A DNA stretch of 64,000 bases from SIAJ01 sp036266155. Lineage in GTDB: Bacteria; Planctomycetota; Planctomycetia; Gemmatales; Gemmataceae. Each line of letters starts with the position of its first letter. Positions within the stretch are counted from its first letter, which is position 1. Of this stretch, positions 18,850-27,665 are shown in pieces. Below the pieces are notes generated by a model that did no database searches, was not told the origin of the DNA, and worked only from the letters and a program-made list of their open reading frames with translations. Position numbers and translations under genes: made by a program. The stretch lies in contig DATANR010000134.1 in the NCBI GenBank assembly GCA_036266155.1, positions 55,050-119,049 on the forward strand, written 5' to 3'.

Positions 18850-20025
18850 CTACTTCCGCCGCCGCCGACGATCGTCCTCGTCATCATCCTCTTCGTCTTC
18901 GTAATCCTCGTCCTCGTCTTCCTCCTCGTACTCGTCCTCGGCCTCTTCGAGACCACGCTCGACGGCCGCGATCTTCGCCGCCAGTTCGGACGGTTTCTTG
19001 GCCTTGAGCAGGATTTCTTCCTTGTCCACCAGACCATTCTTCCACAAGCCGAACAGGTTGTCGTCGAGCAAAAACATGCCGTATTTACGGCCGGTCTGGA
19101 TCGACGAGTCGATGCGGTAAACCTTGTTTTCGCGGATGAGGTTCTGGATGGCATCCGTCACCACCATCATCTCGAAGGCCGCCACCAGTCCTTCGGGCTT
19201 CTTGGGCAGGATCGCCTGTGACAGCACACCGATCAGGGCGGTGGAAAGCTGCGTGCGGACCTGATCCTGTTGGTCCTTCGGGAAGACGTCGATGATTCGG
19301 TTGATGGTGGAAGCGGCGCCGGAGGTGTGCAGCGTGCCGAACACGATGTGGCCGGTTTCCGCGGCTTCGATGGCCGCGTGGATCGTGGCCAAGTCACGCA
19401 TTTCGCCGACGAGGATGATGTCGGGGTCCATTCGCATGGCCCGGCGAATTCCTTCCTTGAAGTCGGGGACGTCGACGCCGATTTCACGCTGATTGACCGT
19501 GCACTTCTTGTGTTTATGCTGGTATTCGATTGGGTCTTCCAACGTGACCACGTGCCGATCGTAGTTGTCGTTGATGAAGTTGATCATGCTCGCCAGGGTG
19601 GTCGTCTTGCCCGACCCGGTGGGGCCCGTGACCAGAATCAACCCGCGTGGTCGCACAATCAGCGAGCGAATCGCCTCGGGCATGCCGATCTGCTCGAACG
19701 TCAAGAACTGACTCGGAATGCGCCGGAGGACCATGCCGATCGAACCGCGCTGCTTGAAGATCGCGCAGCGGAAACGAACGCCCTCGAGATATTCGATGGC
19801 AAAGTCGGCGCCGCCTACCTCCTGAAGTTCTTGCTGGCACCGGTCCGGCGTGATGGCCTTCATCAAGGCGGTGGTGTCGTCGTTGTCGAGGCTTTTGGCT
19901 TCGAGCCGGCGCAGTCGTCCGTGATGGCGAATGACCGGCGGCTGGCCGACGGCGACGTGAAGGTCGCTCGCCTTCAACTGAATGACCGTGGCCAGAAGTT
20001 TGTCGATCTGAAGAGACGAAGCCAC
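18850..20025 (-). CDS. pilT: Twitching motility / retraction ATPase PilT
   Basis: The product (391 aa) is a hexameric cytoplasmic ATPase that depolymerises type IV pili. It starts MASSLQIDKLLATVIQLKASDLHVAVGQPP, the usual PilT opening, and has Walker A GPTGSGKTTTLASMI, the Walker B ILVGEMRDLATIHAAIEAAETGH box and the AIRSLI motif region. Unlike ordinary PilT (about 345 aa) it ends in an extremely acidic tail (about residues 345-391, long runs of Glu/Asp) finishing RRRRRK. That tail may mediate binding to another protein. The gene lies between two PilB-like genes. Presence of PilT argues for a dynamic, retractable fibre and against a pure secretion pseudopilus. Confidence 0.92.
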   Translation of the reverse strand: MASSLQIDKLLATVIQLKASDLHVAVGQPPVIRHHGRLRRLEAKSLDNDDTTALMKAITPDRCQQELQEVGGADFAIEYLEGVRFRCAIFKQRGSIGMVLRRIPSQFLTFEQIGMPEAIRSLIVRPRGLILVTGPTGSGKTTTLASMINFINDNYDRHVVTLEDPIEYQHKHKKCTVNQREIGVDVPDFKEGIRRAMRMDPDIILVGEMRDLATIHAAIEAAETGHIVFGTLHTSGAASTINRIIDVFPKDQQDQVRTQLSTALIGVLSQAILPKKPEGLVAAFEMMVVTDAIQNLIRENKVYRIDSSIQTGRKYGMFLLDDNLFGLWKNGLVDKEEILLKAKKPSELAAKIAAVERGLEEAEDEYEEEDEDEDYEDEEDDDEDDRRRRRK

Positions 20026-20051
20026 GTTGTTCTCCCCTGTCTGGCAGTCGG

Positions 20052-20138
20052 CCTCCCGTTCGTTGCGGGAGGGATAAAGTCGATCACCGTCCGACCAGGG
20101 TCAGGGTATTTCGGGCGCAAACTCCTGTCACGCCCGAA
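20052..20138 (-). other. Two hairpins between pilB1 and pilT
   Basis: The 143-bp gap contains two stem-loops: CCTCCCG/CGGGAGG (20052-20072) and TTCGGGCG/CGCCCGAA (20110-20138). Neither is followed by a strong T run on the minus strand. They could mark an RNA processing point or a weak terminator separating the first ATPase gene from pilT. Confidence 0.35.
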
Positions 20139-20168
20139 TTATGCCCCGCGCCTGGACTTCGGCCAAAA

Positions 20169-21905
20169 CTACTTGGTCGCCTTGCCCACGCTGGCAAGCT
20201 CCGCCGCCTCCGCGTGGCACGTACTCAACACTTCTTCCAGGGTCGTCGTCCCCTTGAGCACTTTCAGCATCCCATCCTCCAGCAGGTTCCGCATGCCGTT
20301 TTGGCGGGCTATGCGGCGAATCTGCTGGGCGGGCGCCTGAGTGAACGTCAGTTCACGGATAACGGATGTCAGCTTCATCATCTCAAAGATGCCCAGCCGA
20401 CCGCGATAGCCTGATTGATTGCAGTGCGCGCAGCCAGTGCCACGCATGAAGGTCGCCTTGGCCAGCGCTTCGGGCTTGATGCCAGCCGATCGAATTTCCC
20501 CATCGGATGGCTTGTAAGGCTTCTTGCATTTCACGCAATTCACGCGCACCAATCGCTGGGCCATGATCGCGATCACGGAGGATGCAATCAAGAACGGTTG
20601 GACACCAATATCAGCGAGGCGGGTAATAGCAGAGGGCGCGTCGTTCGTGTGAAGTGTACTGAATACCAAGTGTCCAGTCAAAGAAGCCTGTACCGCGATC
20701 TCAGCTGTCTCCTTGTCGCGAATCTCGCCGACGAGGATGATGTTCGGCGCTTGCCGCAACATCGCTCGAATGATCCGCTGAAAGTCCAAGCCAATTTGGT
20801 GCTTCACCTCGACCTGATTGATGCCCGGCAAGTAATACTCAACCGGGTCCTCGGCGGTGATGATCTTCCGATCTGGCCGGTTCAACTCGTTGAGCGCCGC
20901 ATACAGCGTGGTTGTCTTGCCCGACCCTGTCGGCCCGGTGACCAAGAAGATGCCGTTCGGACGCTTGATGATTTGTTGGAACTTCACATAGTCGTCTTCA
21001 CCGAAACCGAGATCGCGGATAGATACTTGGATGCTGCCACGATCAAGAATGCGCATGACCGTTCCCTGGCCATGCACTGTCGGCAAGAGACTCACACGAA
21101 GATCGAAGTGTCGACCCTGGATATTGATCTTGATACGACCGTCCTGAGGTCGCCGCTTCTCGGCGATGTCGATCGAGGCCATGATCTTGAAACGCGAGGT
21201 CATCGATGCGAACAACCGACGCGGCACCGCATCGCGTTCAACCAGCACCCCGTCAATTCGGTAACGCACCCGGACGCGATCCGCGAACGGTTCAATGTGA
21301 ATGTCAGAGGCGCGCTGGGCGACCGCTTCCTGAATGATGAGGTTGCAGAGTTTTACCACCGGCGCGTCAGAATAATCGTCTTCTGCCGCTTGTTTCGACG
21401 CTTCCGTCTGCGTGAAGTCGATGGCGGTATCTGTAAATTCGACCAGCATCGAGTCCATCGACTCGGTTTCGGTCTGACCGTAGTGCCGGTTGATCGCCTC
21501 ACGGATCTGCTCGTGGTCGGCCAGAACCGGCTGGACGTCCTTGTTCAGAATGAACGTGAGTTTCTGGATAACGTCGTAGTTGGTCGGGTCCGATGTAATC
21601 ACCTTGAGGACGTTGCCCTCGAGCGCCAGTGGAAGCACCACGTTTTCGCGAGCCACCGACTCGGGCACCAATTCGATGACCGCCTTGGGGATTTCAACTT
21701 CCTCCAGGTTCACGAACTGGAGGTTGTGGAACTCAGCGATCGCCCCCATGACCTCGGCCTGGGTGGCGTAATTCAACTTGACCAGGGCTTCCTGAAGCTT
21801 GATGCCCGTGCCGCTCGCCAGGCCCTCGGCCTCGGCCAGCTGATCGGGCCCGACCGTACCATTACGGATCAAGATGTCGAGAAAGTCACCGCGCGCTTTG
21901 GCCAT
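20169..21905 (-). CDS. pilB: PilB-type pilus assembly ATPase
   Basis: The product is a 578-aa cytoplasmic ATPase that powers pilus extension. An MshEN/T2SSE_N domain occupies about residues 10-150, and the core carries Walker A GPTGSGKTTTLYAAL (near 327), the catalytic box NIILVGEIRDKETAEIAVQASLTGHLVFSTLHTNDA, and a zinc ribbon CVKC...CAHC. The length fits PilB/GspE. It is the first gene of the minus-strand cluster, preceded by a long leader that holds a terminator-like hairpin. A second PilB-like ATPase lies two genes downstream. Which one drives assembly of the adjacent prepilins is not decidable from sequence. Confidence 0.93.
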   Translation of the reverse strand: MAKARGDFLDILIRNGTVGPDQLAEAEGLASGTGIKLQEALVKLNYATQAEVMGAIAEFHNLQFVNLEEVEIPKAVIELVPESVARENVVLPLALEGNVLKVITSDPTNYDVIQKLTFILNKDVQPVLADHEQIREAINRHYGQTETESMDSMLVEFTDTAIDFTQTEASKQAAEDDYSDAPVVKLCNLIIQEAVAQRASDIHIEPFADRVRVRYRIDGVLVERDAVPRRLFASMTSRFKIMASIDIAEKRRPQDGRIKINIQGRHFDLRVSLLPTVHGQGTVMRILDRGSIQVSIRDLGFGEDDYVKFQQIIKRPNGIFLVTGPTGSGKTTTLYAALNELNRPDRKIITAEDPVEYYLPGINQVEVKHQIGLDFQRIIRAMLRQAPNIILVGEIRDKETAEIAVQASLTGHLVFSTLHTNDAPSAITRLADIGVQPFLIASSVIAIMAQRLVRVNCVKCKKPYKPSDGEIRSAGIKPEALAKATFMRGTGCAHCNQSGYRGRLGIFEMMKLTSVIRELTFTQAPAQQIRRIARQNGMRNLLEDGMLKVLKGTTTLEEVLSTCHAEAAELASVGKATK

Positions 21906-22284
21906 GAGTCTGGCTCCAGGAAAATAGGCGGATACGGGTATCGGTCATGTCGACCGGCAGGTTGGACGGGAATGGGCCGACCTTTGGCCAAAGGCGAACC
22001 GGCGGATGACGAACGTCATTGGGACCTGAACAGCAACGTTGGCGAAGGTTCGAGAGGTCTGTGATGGTGGTAAGGTACGCGGTCGCACGAGCTTCATGCA
22101 AGAGAAAAATGCCCGGAATTCGCGCCGGGCACGGGAAACACCCGCCTTACCTGCACCGATCGACTACCGTCTATTGTGCCGGGTTCGACACGTACCAAGT
22201 GTCTGCGACGGGGCTTCGCCCGCGCGATCGAAATGCTATAACAACAATCTCGCCATCCGCCGCCTCTCCTATTGATCCAACACG
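21906..22284. promoter_or_regulatory. Divergent intergenic region upstream of pilB and the WD40 gene
   Basis: These 379 bp separate the two divergent start codons and must carry the promoters for both directions. I could not identify convincing -35/-10 boxes. The main visible structure is the hairpin described at 22106-22130. Confidence 0.4.
22106..22130 (-). terminator. Rho-independent terminator-like hairpin in the pilB leader
   Basis: GCCCGG and CCGGGC pair across 8 nt (22111-22130). On the minus strand the stem is followed by ATTTTTCTCT. No minus-strand gene ends here, and pilB starts about 205 bp further on. It may be an attenuator in the pilB leader or the end of a small RNA. Confidence 0.45.
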
Positions 22285-23844
22285 ATGCACACGCACTTCA
22301 CGACTTTCGCCGCTGCTCTAACGTTGCCCGCTTTCCTTGTCGCCCAACCGGCCGCCAAGGATGCGCCCTCTCCGGGCGCGAAGATCAGCTACTACAAGGA
22401 TGTTCGGCCCATCTTCCAGCAGCACTGCCAGGGCTGTCATCAGCCGGCCAAGCCGGGCGGCGGGTTTGTCATGACCTCCTTCCCGGACCTCTTTAGGGCC
22501 GGCGACAGCGACATGCCGGGCGTCGTTGCCGGCAAGCCGCAAGACAGCTTGCTTGTTAAGTTGCTGCATGAAGTGAAGGGGCGGGCCCAGATGCCCAAGG
22601 GCAAGGACCCGTTGCCGGAGCCGCAAATCAAGTTAATCGCCGACTGGGTCGCTCAGGGCGCGGCGGACGATACGCCTGAGTCGGCACGCGCACCGCTTGT
22701 CGATGCCGCACATCCGCCGACTTACGAACTGTTGCCGGTCCTCACGGCCGTCGCTTTCTCACCCGACGGCCAACTCCTGGCCGTCTCCGGTTACCACGAA
22801 GTGCTGCTCCACCGGGGCGACGGTTCCGGGCTGGCCGGTCGATTGATCGGTCTTTCCGAACGCATTCAATCGATCGCCTTCTCGCCCGACGGCAAGACAC
22901 TGGCCGTGTCCGGCGGCGATCCCGGCCGATTCGGCGAAATCCAGCTCTGGGACGTCGCCAAGAAAACGCTGCGCCTGTCGATCCCACTGTCGTTTGACAC
23001 CGTTTACGGCGTGAGCTGGTCACCGGACAACAAACTCGTCGCCTGCGGATGTGCCGACAACACGGTGCGGGCCTTCGACGCCGAGACCGGGAAGCAGGTT
23101 CTCTTTCAGGGCGCGCACTCCGACTGGGTCATGTCGACCGCGTTTTCGCAAGACGGCCAGCATCTCGTCTCGATCAGCCGGGATCGCTCCGTGAAGCTGA
23201 CAGAGGTGCCGACCAACCGCTTCATCGACAACGTGACGAGCATCACGCCCGGTGCACTCAAGGGCGGCCTGCTCGCGCTCGACGTCCGACCAGCGAAGGA
23301 CCCGAAGCCGGAGATCGCATCCAAGGTGGCGCTGGCGGCGGGGCAACCGCGGATCCCGGGCAACCTCGGCGCGCTCGCGCTGGCGGCCGTTCCACCGAAG
23401 AAGCGGATGACGGTGATCCCGCCCGACGCCAAGGACGTGCCGGCCAAGGTGTACGACGAACTCCTCTTTGCCGGCGCCGACGGCGTCCCGCGGCTGTACA
23501 AGATGCACCGCGAGGTCAAACGCGTGATTGGCGACGACGCGAACAAACTGCGTGAATACGAAAAGATGCCCGGCCGGATCTATGCGGTCGCCTTCGACAA
23601 GACAGGCCGCTACTTCGTCGCCGGCAGCAGCCTCGACGGGACGGGCGAAGCCCGCGTGTTTGAAGTCGACACCGCCAAGCGCGTCTCGTTATTCGAAGGC
23701 GTGAAGACCCCCGTCTACTCAGTCGCCTTCCGCCCGGACGGCAAGCTGGTCGCCACCGCCGGCTTCGACGGCGTCGTGCGTCTCTCGGACCCGATGACGG
23801 GGAAGTTAGCGAAGGAGTTCGTGCCGGTGCCGGAGAAGAAGTAG
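22285..23844 (+). CDS. Planctomycete cytochrome-c (PSCyt1) and WD40-repeat protein
   Basis: The product (519 aa) has an N-terminal signal peptide (THFTTFAAALTLPAFLVAQPA), so it is exported. A PSCyt1-type domain follows: ISYYKDVRPIFQQHCQGCHQPAKPGGGF, with a single heme-binding CxxCH (CQGCH, near residue 50). From about residue 150 there are WD40 repeats, with markers FSPDGQLLAVSG, FSPDGKTLAVSG, WSPDNKLVACG, FSQDGQHLVSIS and FRPDGKLVATAGFDG. Such cytochrome/propeller fusions are abundant in planctomycetes and are thought to act in the periplasm or paryphoplasm, but their partners are unknown. It converges with the next gene, leaving only 4 bp between the stops. Confidence 0.88.
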   Translation: MHTHFTTFAAALTLPAFLVAQPAAKDAPSPGAKISYYKDVRPIFQQHCQGCHQPAKPGGGFVMTSFPDLFRAGDSDMPGVVAGKPQDSLLVKLLHEVKGRAQMPKGKDPLPEPQIKLIADWVAQGAADDTPESARAPLVDAAHPPTYELLPVLTAVAFSPDGQLLAVSGYHEVLLHRGDGSGLAGRLIGLSERIQSIAFSPDGKTLAVSGGDPGRFGEIQLWDVAKKTLRLSIPLSFDTVYGVSWSPDNKLVACGCADNTVRAFDAETGKQVLFQGAHSDWVMSTAFSQDGQHLVSISRDRSVKLTEVPTNRFIDNVTSITPGALKGGLLALDVRPAKDPKPEIASKVALAAGQPRIPGNLGALALAAVPPKKRMTVIPPDAKDVPAKVYDELLFAGADGVPRLYKMHREVKRVIGDDANKLREYEKMPGRIYAVAFDKTGRYFVAGSSLDGTGEARVFEVDTAKRVSLFEGVKTPVYSVAFRPDGKLVATAGFDGVVRLSDPMTGKLAKEFVPVPEKK

Positions 23845-23848
23845 TTTT

Positions 23849-25195
23849 TCACGGCTTCACCCGCACAAACTCCAGAATCTGGCGACGTTTCCCATCCTTC
23901 GGATCGGCTGAGAAACTCTCCGGCGGCTTTCCGTCGGCCTGGTCACACATCCGCAATGTGTCACCTACGACTTCATAGATGCCGGCGTGGACCTTCCCGT
24001 CGGCCAGCGGCTGCCTGTAGACGTGGGGCTTCTTCGCCTGATCGACGGTTATCGTGCTCTTCGACGTTTTCTTCTTGCCACCAGATTCCGTCTCGACCGA
24101 CATCTCGTGGCCGTTGATCGTCATTTGGTAGTACGACGAGACCGCGAGAAAACTCTTTTCGCCCGGCGTGTATTTGTCGTACAGCGTCACGAGCTTCCAA
24201 GTTCCGTTGAGATTCGGATCGGATTTGCCCGAAACGGTTTCCTTCGCAGCGGTCTGCGGGGCAACCGCGTCAGGCGCGGTTTCCTTCGCAGCATTCAGCG
24301 GTGCAATCGCATCGCTTAGCCGAAACTCGCTGACTGTGGCGCCCTTCGCGATGGTGAACAGAAAGCCGAGCTTGGTCGGCGTTTGCTTGGGTGCGATCCG
24401 GATCGGTCCAACCGGATCGCCAGGCACGCGCGGCCAGATGTTGAGCGCGACATTTGACTTTGTGTTGCTCACGATGATCGGGTCGCCATCCTTGGCGACG
24501 CTGATCGAGGTGGGGATCGTGTACCAGGTTTCGTTCGGCCCATCGTCCAGCATCGCGAAGCCCATGGCCGTTCGCCGCACTGTGTCCGCTTGCGCCGATT
24601 CGCGGGCCACCAGCATCACGCTGAAAAAATCGAAGCCTTGGTCCTTTTTCGGGTCGTCACTGGTGATATCGCAGAAGACTTCGACCAGTTCGTGACTCTC
24701 GTCCGCATCAATGATCCGGTTGAAATCCGCCTTCGCCTGCTTGGGCTTCCGCACGACGATATTGCTGACTTTCCAGATCGCCGGCTTCGGCGGCGCGATC
24801 TCGACCGTTGGCTTGTCCTTCGTCTTTTCCGGTTGAGTTTTCTCGGTGATGCTTGTGGGAGGCGACTTGAGAGGTTCAGTCTTCGGAACCGTCACGGCCG
24901 CAACTGGCGTCGTCGATTCGGCGGCGGCGACCATGCGTGGGCTCTTTCCCATCGTCGAGCCGACGACGATGCCCGCAACTGCCGCCAGAATGACGAGTAC
25001 CCCGGCGCCCGCGACCAACGGCCGGCCGATCCGAAAGCCATTCGCCGCGGTCGGCTCGGCTTCGGCTGGCACTGGACGGACGATTGTCCGTCTCTGACAC
25101 TTCGGGCAGGAAACTCGTTTACCAGCCGCCGCTGCCTTGGCACGCAACGGTCGATGACAATGGTCGCATTCGAATTGGATCGTGGCGGCGTGCAT
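23849..25195 (-). CDS. Zinc-ribbon, single-TM protein with C-terminal TIGR03067-like domain
   Basis: The chosen start (ATG at 25195) gives 448 aa. An N-terminal zinc ribbon, CDHCHRPLRAKAAAAGKRVSCPKC, lies at about residues 9-32. It is followed by a transmembrane helix (VAGAGVLVILAAVAGIVVGST, about 60-80), a Pro/Thr/Lys linker, a central beta-rich domain about 125 residues long, and a C-terminal lipocalin-like segment beginning LNGTWKLVTLYDKYTPGEKS that resembles TIGR03067. The ribbon would face the cytoplasm and the remainder the outside. It is upstream of, and in the same direction as, a sigma factor carrying the same TIGR03067-type domain, so the two may belong to one regulatory or envelope-sensing set. 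No enzyme activity is evident. Confidence 0.7.
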   Translation of the reverse strand: MHAATIQFECDHCHRPLRAKAAAAGKRVSCPKCQRRTIVRPVPAEAEPTAANGFRIGRPLVAGAGVLVILAAVAGIVVGSTMGKSPRMVAAAESTTPVAAVTVPKTEPLKSPPTSITEKTQPEKTKDKPTVEIAPPKPAIWKVSNIVVRKPKQAKADFNRIIDADESHELVEVFCDITSDDPKKDQGFDFFSVMLVARESAQADTVRRTAMGFAMLDDGPNETWYTIPTSISVAKDGDPIIVSNTKSNVALNIWPRVPGDPVGPIRIAPKQTPTKLGFLFTIAKGATVSEFRLSDAIAPLNAAKETAPDAVAPQTAAKETVSGKSDPNLNGTWKLVTLYDKYTPGEKSFLAVSSYYQMTINGHEMSVETESGGKKKTSKSTITVDQAKKPHVYRQPLADGKVHAGIYEVVGDTLRMCDQADGKPPESFSADPKDGKRRQILEFVRVKP

Positions 25196-25273
25196 GGCCA
25201 ATCATCCCTACGGGGAGAAACGCCTGTTCTCCTTACTTACCGGGATAATGTGGCATGCGTTACAAGTTGGTGA

Positions 25274-27283
25274 TCACTTCCCCTCTTTCACCTTCTCCAA
25301 CTCAATCTCTGCCTTGAGCCGGGCGGCTTTGGCGCGAACGAGGCCCTGCTTCGATTGCTGACCGGCGTCATAGAGCTTTGTCATCGTCAGCTCGTATTCG
25401 CGGAGGTACTTCAACAGCTTCTCCAGGGCCGCGATTTTGGCTTCTTGCGTCGTGGCCAGATCCACCTCGGCATCGGCCAACTCGTGCACCGCGTCGAACA
25501 ACGATGTCATCGAGTCCTTGCCCTGCTCGACTCGTTCAGTTTGCGTTTTCAGTTGTTCCTCGAGCGCCTTTACCCGCTCCTGCTTCAGTTCGTGCAGTCG
25601 CCCGGCAGGCAGCTTTGTTGTCGGCGGCGATGGCGGCGTTGTTGTCGGCGCCGGCGGCAGCTTCGCTTCCGAACCTTCGCGGACGAAGTACATGGTCGGC
25701 GGTCCGTCGGCGGCGTCAAACGTCGTCGGCCGATCCTTGGTATTCTCGTTGAGCCGCAGCTTCAAGACGTCGCGATCGCGGGAGTAAATCCCCATCATGC
25801 GCAGGCCGCGGGACTCCGGACGGCCGGCGACGATCGTCATGTCGATCTGCCGAGGCGACGGTTCAAGATTGAGCGAATAGTCCGCTTCGGTGAGCGGCAC
25901 GCGGTCTGGCGGTGGTCGGAACGTGAGATGCTGACCTTTGAAGAGAAGGTTGGTGCCGGCCGTCTCGCGCCGCACGCCGCCTTGCTCCACCGCGACCAGC
26001 GTCCACGCTCCTTCGAGCGCCTTGCGTTCGTCGGCCGCCGGGTCTTTCGGCTGCTCCTTGGATCGTCGCAAAACGATGTGCGTGAACGGCGGCCCCTTGT
26101 CGCTCGGCTCGAATGAATCAGGGCGTTCGTCCAAGTCGACGATGCCGAGGACTAGGTGCAACTTCTCGCCCTCAAAACGGTAGATCGCGGGAATGCGAAC
26201 CGTCGTCTTGGTCGTACCCGAGAGTACGTTCTGCATTTCAAAATCGATTCGCTTCTGATCCCATCCTGGATCGAGCGTGTAGAGACGCGGTCGGCCAGTG
26301 AAGCGACTGAAGCGCACGCTCGATCCGTCGAAAATCATTTCCTCATCCACCCAACTTGAAACGTCGTCGCCGCCGCTGCGCCGGGCGGACTCGATGACCC
26401 AGGCGCCTTTGAACCGCTCCGCATCGGAACGTGCCGGTTTCGTCGACTCGACGGATGGCGGCTGCTTGGGTGCATCCTTCGCACCGGGAGTTGGCCCAGC
26501 GCCGGCTGCCGGAACGAGCACGATACCCGCCGTCGCAGTCCCCAGCAGACAGACGCCGATCGCCGCCAGATTCGTCAGCTTCGTGATTGCCATGGCTCGG
26601 ATCACTCCTTCGGCTAATTCGCGGGCGGCCGTGCTGCCGGCCAATCTTGTGGAATCGATCAACGCGGCCGGCACCGACTCCGGCGCCAGGGCCGCTACAG
26701 TCAACACGCTGGGCACAATGCCGAGGCGCGTGAGTTTCATTCGTAATTTGACGCGAGCCCTTGCGAGCCGGCTGGACAGCGTGCCTTCGCCGACGCCCAA
26801 CTCCGCGGCCGCTTCGGCACGTGATCGACCGAGCACATCACATAGCAGGATCGGCCCGCGGTCGCGATCGGACAGCTTTGCCACGGCTGCGTCGAAGTGA
26901 GGAATCCAATCGACCGCGGTCTGTGCTGGTGGAGCGGCAATCGCGTCGAATTCCACCGAAGCCGGCAGACGCCGCGACCGGCGTGCCTTGTTCGCCACGC
27001 GGACAGCGACGGCATACAGCCAGCGACTCAAACTGTCGGGCCGAATTGTGTGGGCCTTGCGGGCGAGGACCAGAAACGCGGCTTGAAAGGCGTCTTCCGC
27101 ATCGTGCACGTGTCCGAGGGATCGGCGACAGACCGCAAAGACCATTGGCCCGTGCCGGCGGACGAGTTGCGTGAACGCGATTTCATCGCGCGTGGCGACG
27201 AACCGATGCAGCAGCTCGGCATCCGACGTGATCCCGTCCGCGACGAGCCGGTTTACGGTCCGGGCGAGCGTGTCGGCAACCAT
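25274..27283 (-). CDS. ECF sigma factor with membrane anchor and two TIGR03067-like domains (copy 1)
   Basis: The product is 669 aa from the ATG at 27283, chosen because its paralogue also begins MVADTL. Residues 20-185 form a sigma-70 ECF module: region 2 (HVHDAEDAFQAAFLVLARK, 58-76; SLSRWLYAVAVRVA) and region 4 (RSRAEAAAELGVGEGTLSSRLARAR, 153-177). A hydrophobic segment (LAAIGVCLLGTATAGIVLVP, about 239-258) follows. The C-terminal part holds two lipocalin-like repeats starting FKGAWVIESARR and LEGAWTLVAVEQ, then a charged coiled coil. The architecture predicts a sigma factor tethered to the membrane with an external domain. How it is released, and its target promoters, are unknown. Tandem with copy 2 upstream. 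Confidence 0.85.
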   Translation of the reverse strand: MVADTLARTVNRLVADGITSDAELLHRFVATRDEIAFTQLVRRHGPMVFAVCRRSLGHVHDAEDAFQAAFLVLARKAHTIRPDSLSRWLYAVAVRVANKARRSRRLPASVEFDAIAAPPAQTAVDWIPHFDAAVAKLSDRDRGPILLCDVLGRSRAEAAAELGVGEGTLSSRLARARVKLRMKLTRLGIVPSVLTVAALAPESVPAALIDSTRLAGSTAARELAEGVIRAMAITKLTNLAAIGVCLLGTATAGIVLVPAAGAGPTPGAKDAPKQPPSVESTKPARSDAERFKGAWVIESARRSGGDDVSSWVDEEMIFDGSSVRFSRFTGRPRLYTLDPGWDQKRIDFEMQNVLSGTTKTTVRIPAIYRFEGEKLHLVLGIVDLDERPDSFEPSDKGPPFTHIVLRRSKEQPKDPAADERKALEGAWTLVAVEQGGVRRETAGTNLLFKGQHLTFRPPPDRVPLTEADYSLNLEPSPRQIDMTIVAGRPESRGLRMMGIYSRDRDVLKLRLNENTKDRPTTFDAADGPPTMYFVREGSEAKLPPAPTTTPPSPPTTKLPAGRLHELKQERVKALEEQLKTQTERVEQGKDSMTSLFDAVHELADAEVDLATTQEAKIAALEKLLKYLREYELTMTKLYDAGQQSKQGLVRAKAARLKAEIELEKVKEGK

Positions 27284-27665
27284 CCGGGGCCCTCGGATCA
27301 ATTCCGTCTACCATATCTTGCCCCAAGGGATGGTAGCGCGTCCATTTATTTGTTGCGGACAACTTGAAGTGCAGCAGGAATTGGTTGAAACCCAGAGACA
27401 GGCACTGCTTGATTCTTGGTGCTTTACTTACCCTCTCGGCACGGTCGCATCGTGCTGGGCCGGCATTCCGGTCCCGTTGTTGTGCTCCGCAGAGTTGGCG
27501 ACCTTCCTTTTTGAAAAAGCCCGTTTTCCGCGGCAATTTGAGTAAGGTCGCCAAGATCGCCACGCTTTTGCCACACCCACCCCTGACGATTTCATTGCAT
27601 TGCATCCGACATTCCCCCCTCTCCGCTCTCGAGAGGGGGAGTAAGACCGATCTCTGAACCCGCCG
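27284..27665. other. 382-bp spacer between sigma-factor paralogues
   Basis: No gene is supported here. Short open frames exist but none has a credible product or ribosome binding site. The spacer must contain the promoter of copy 1 and holds the palindromic hairpin listed separately. Confidence 0.5.
27615..27639. repeat. Single copy of the CTCTCCG palindromic repeat
   Basis: CCCCCTCTC pairs with GAGAGGGGG around a 7-nt loop. The sequence resembles half of the double-hairpin repeat at 10897-10996, so it is probably another member of that dispersed family. It lies 27 bp beyond the stop of sigma-factor copy 2 and might also help end that transcript. Confidence 0.6.

Noticed and set aside
20415..22064. 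Plus-strand open frame of 549 aa opposite pilB
   Set aside because: It is antisense to a well-supported ATPase gene, with shadow-type composition.
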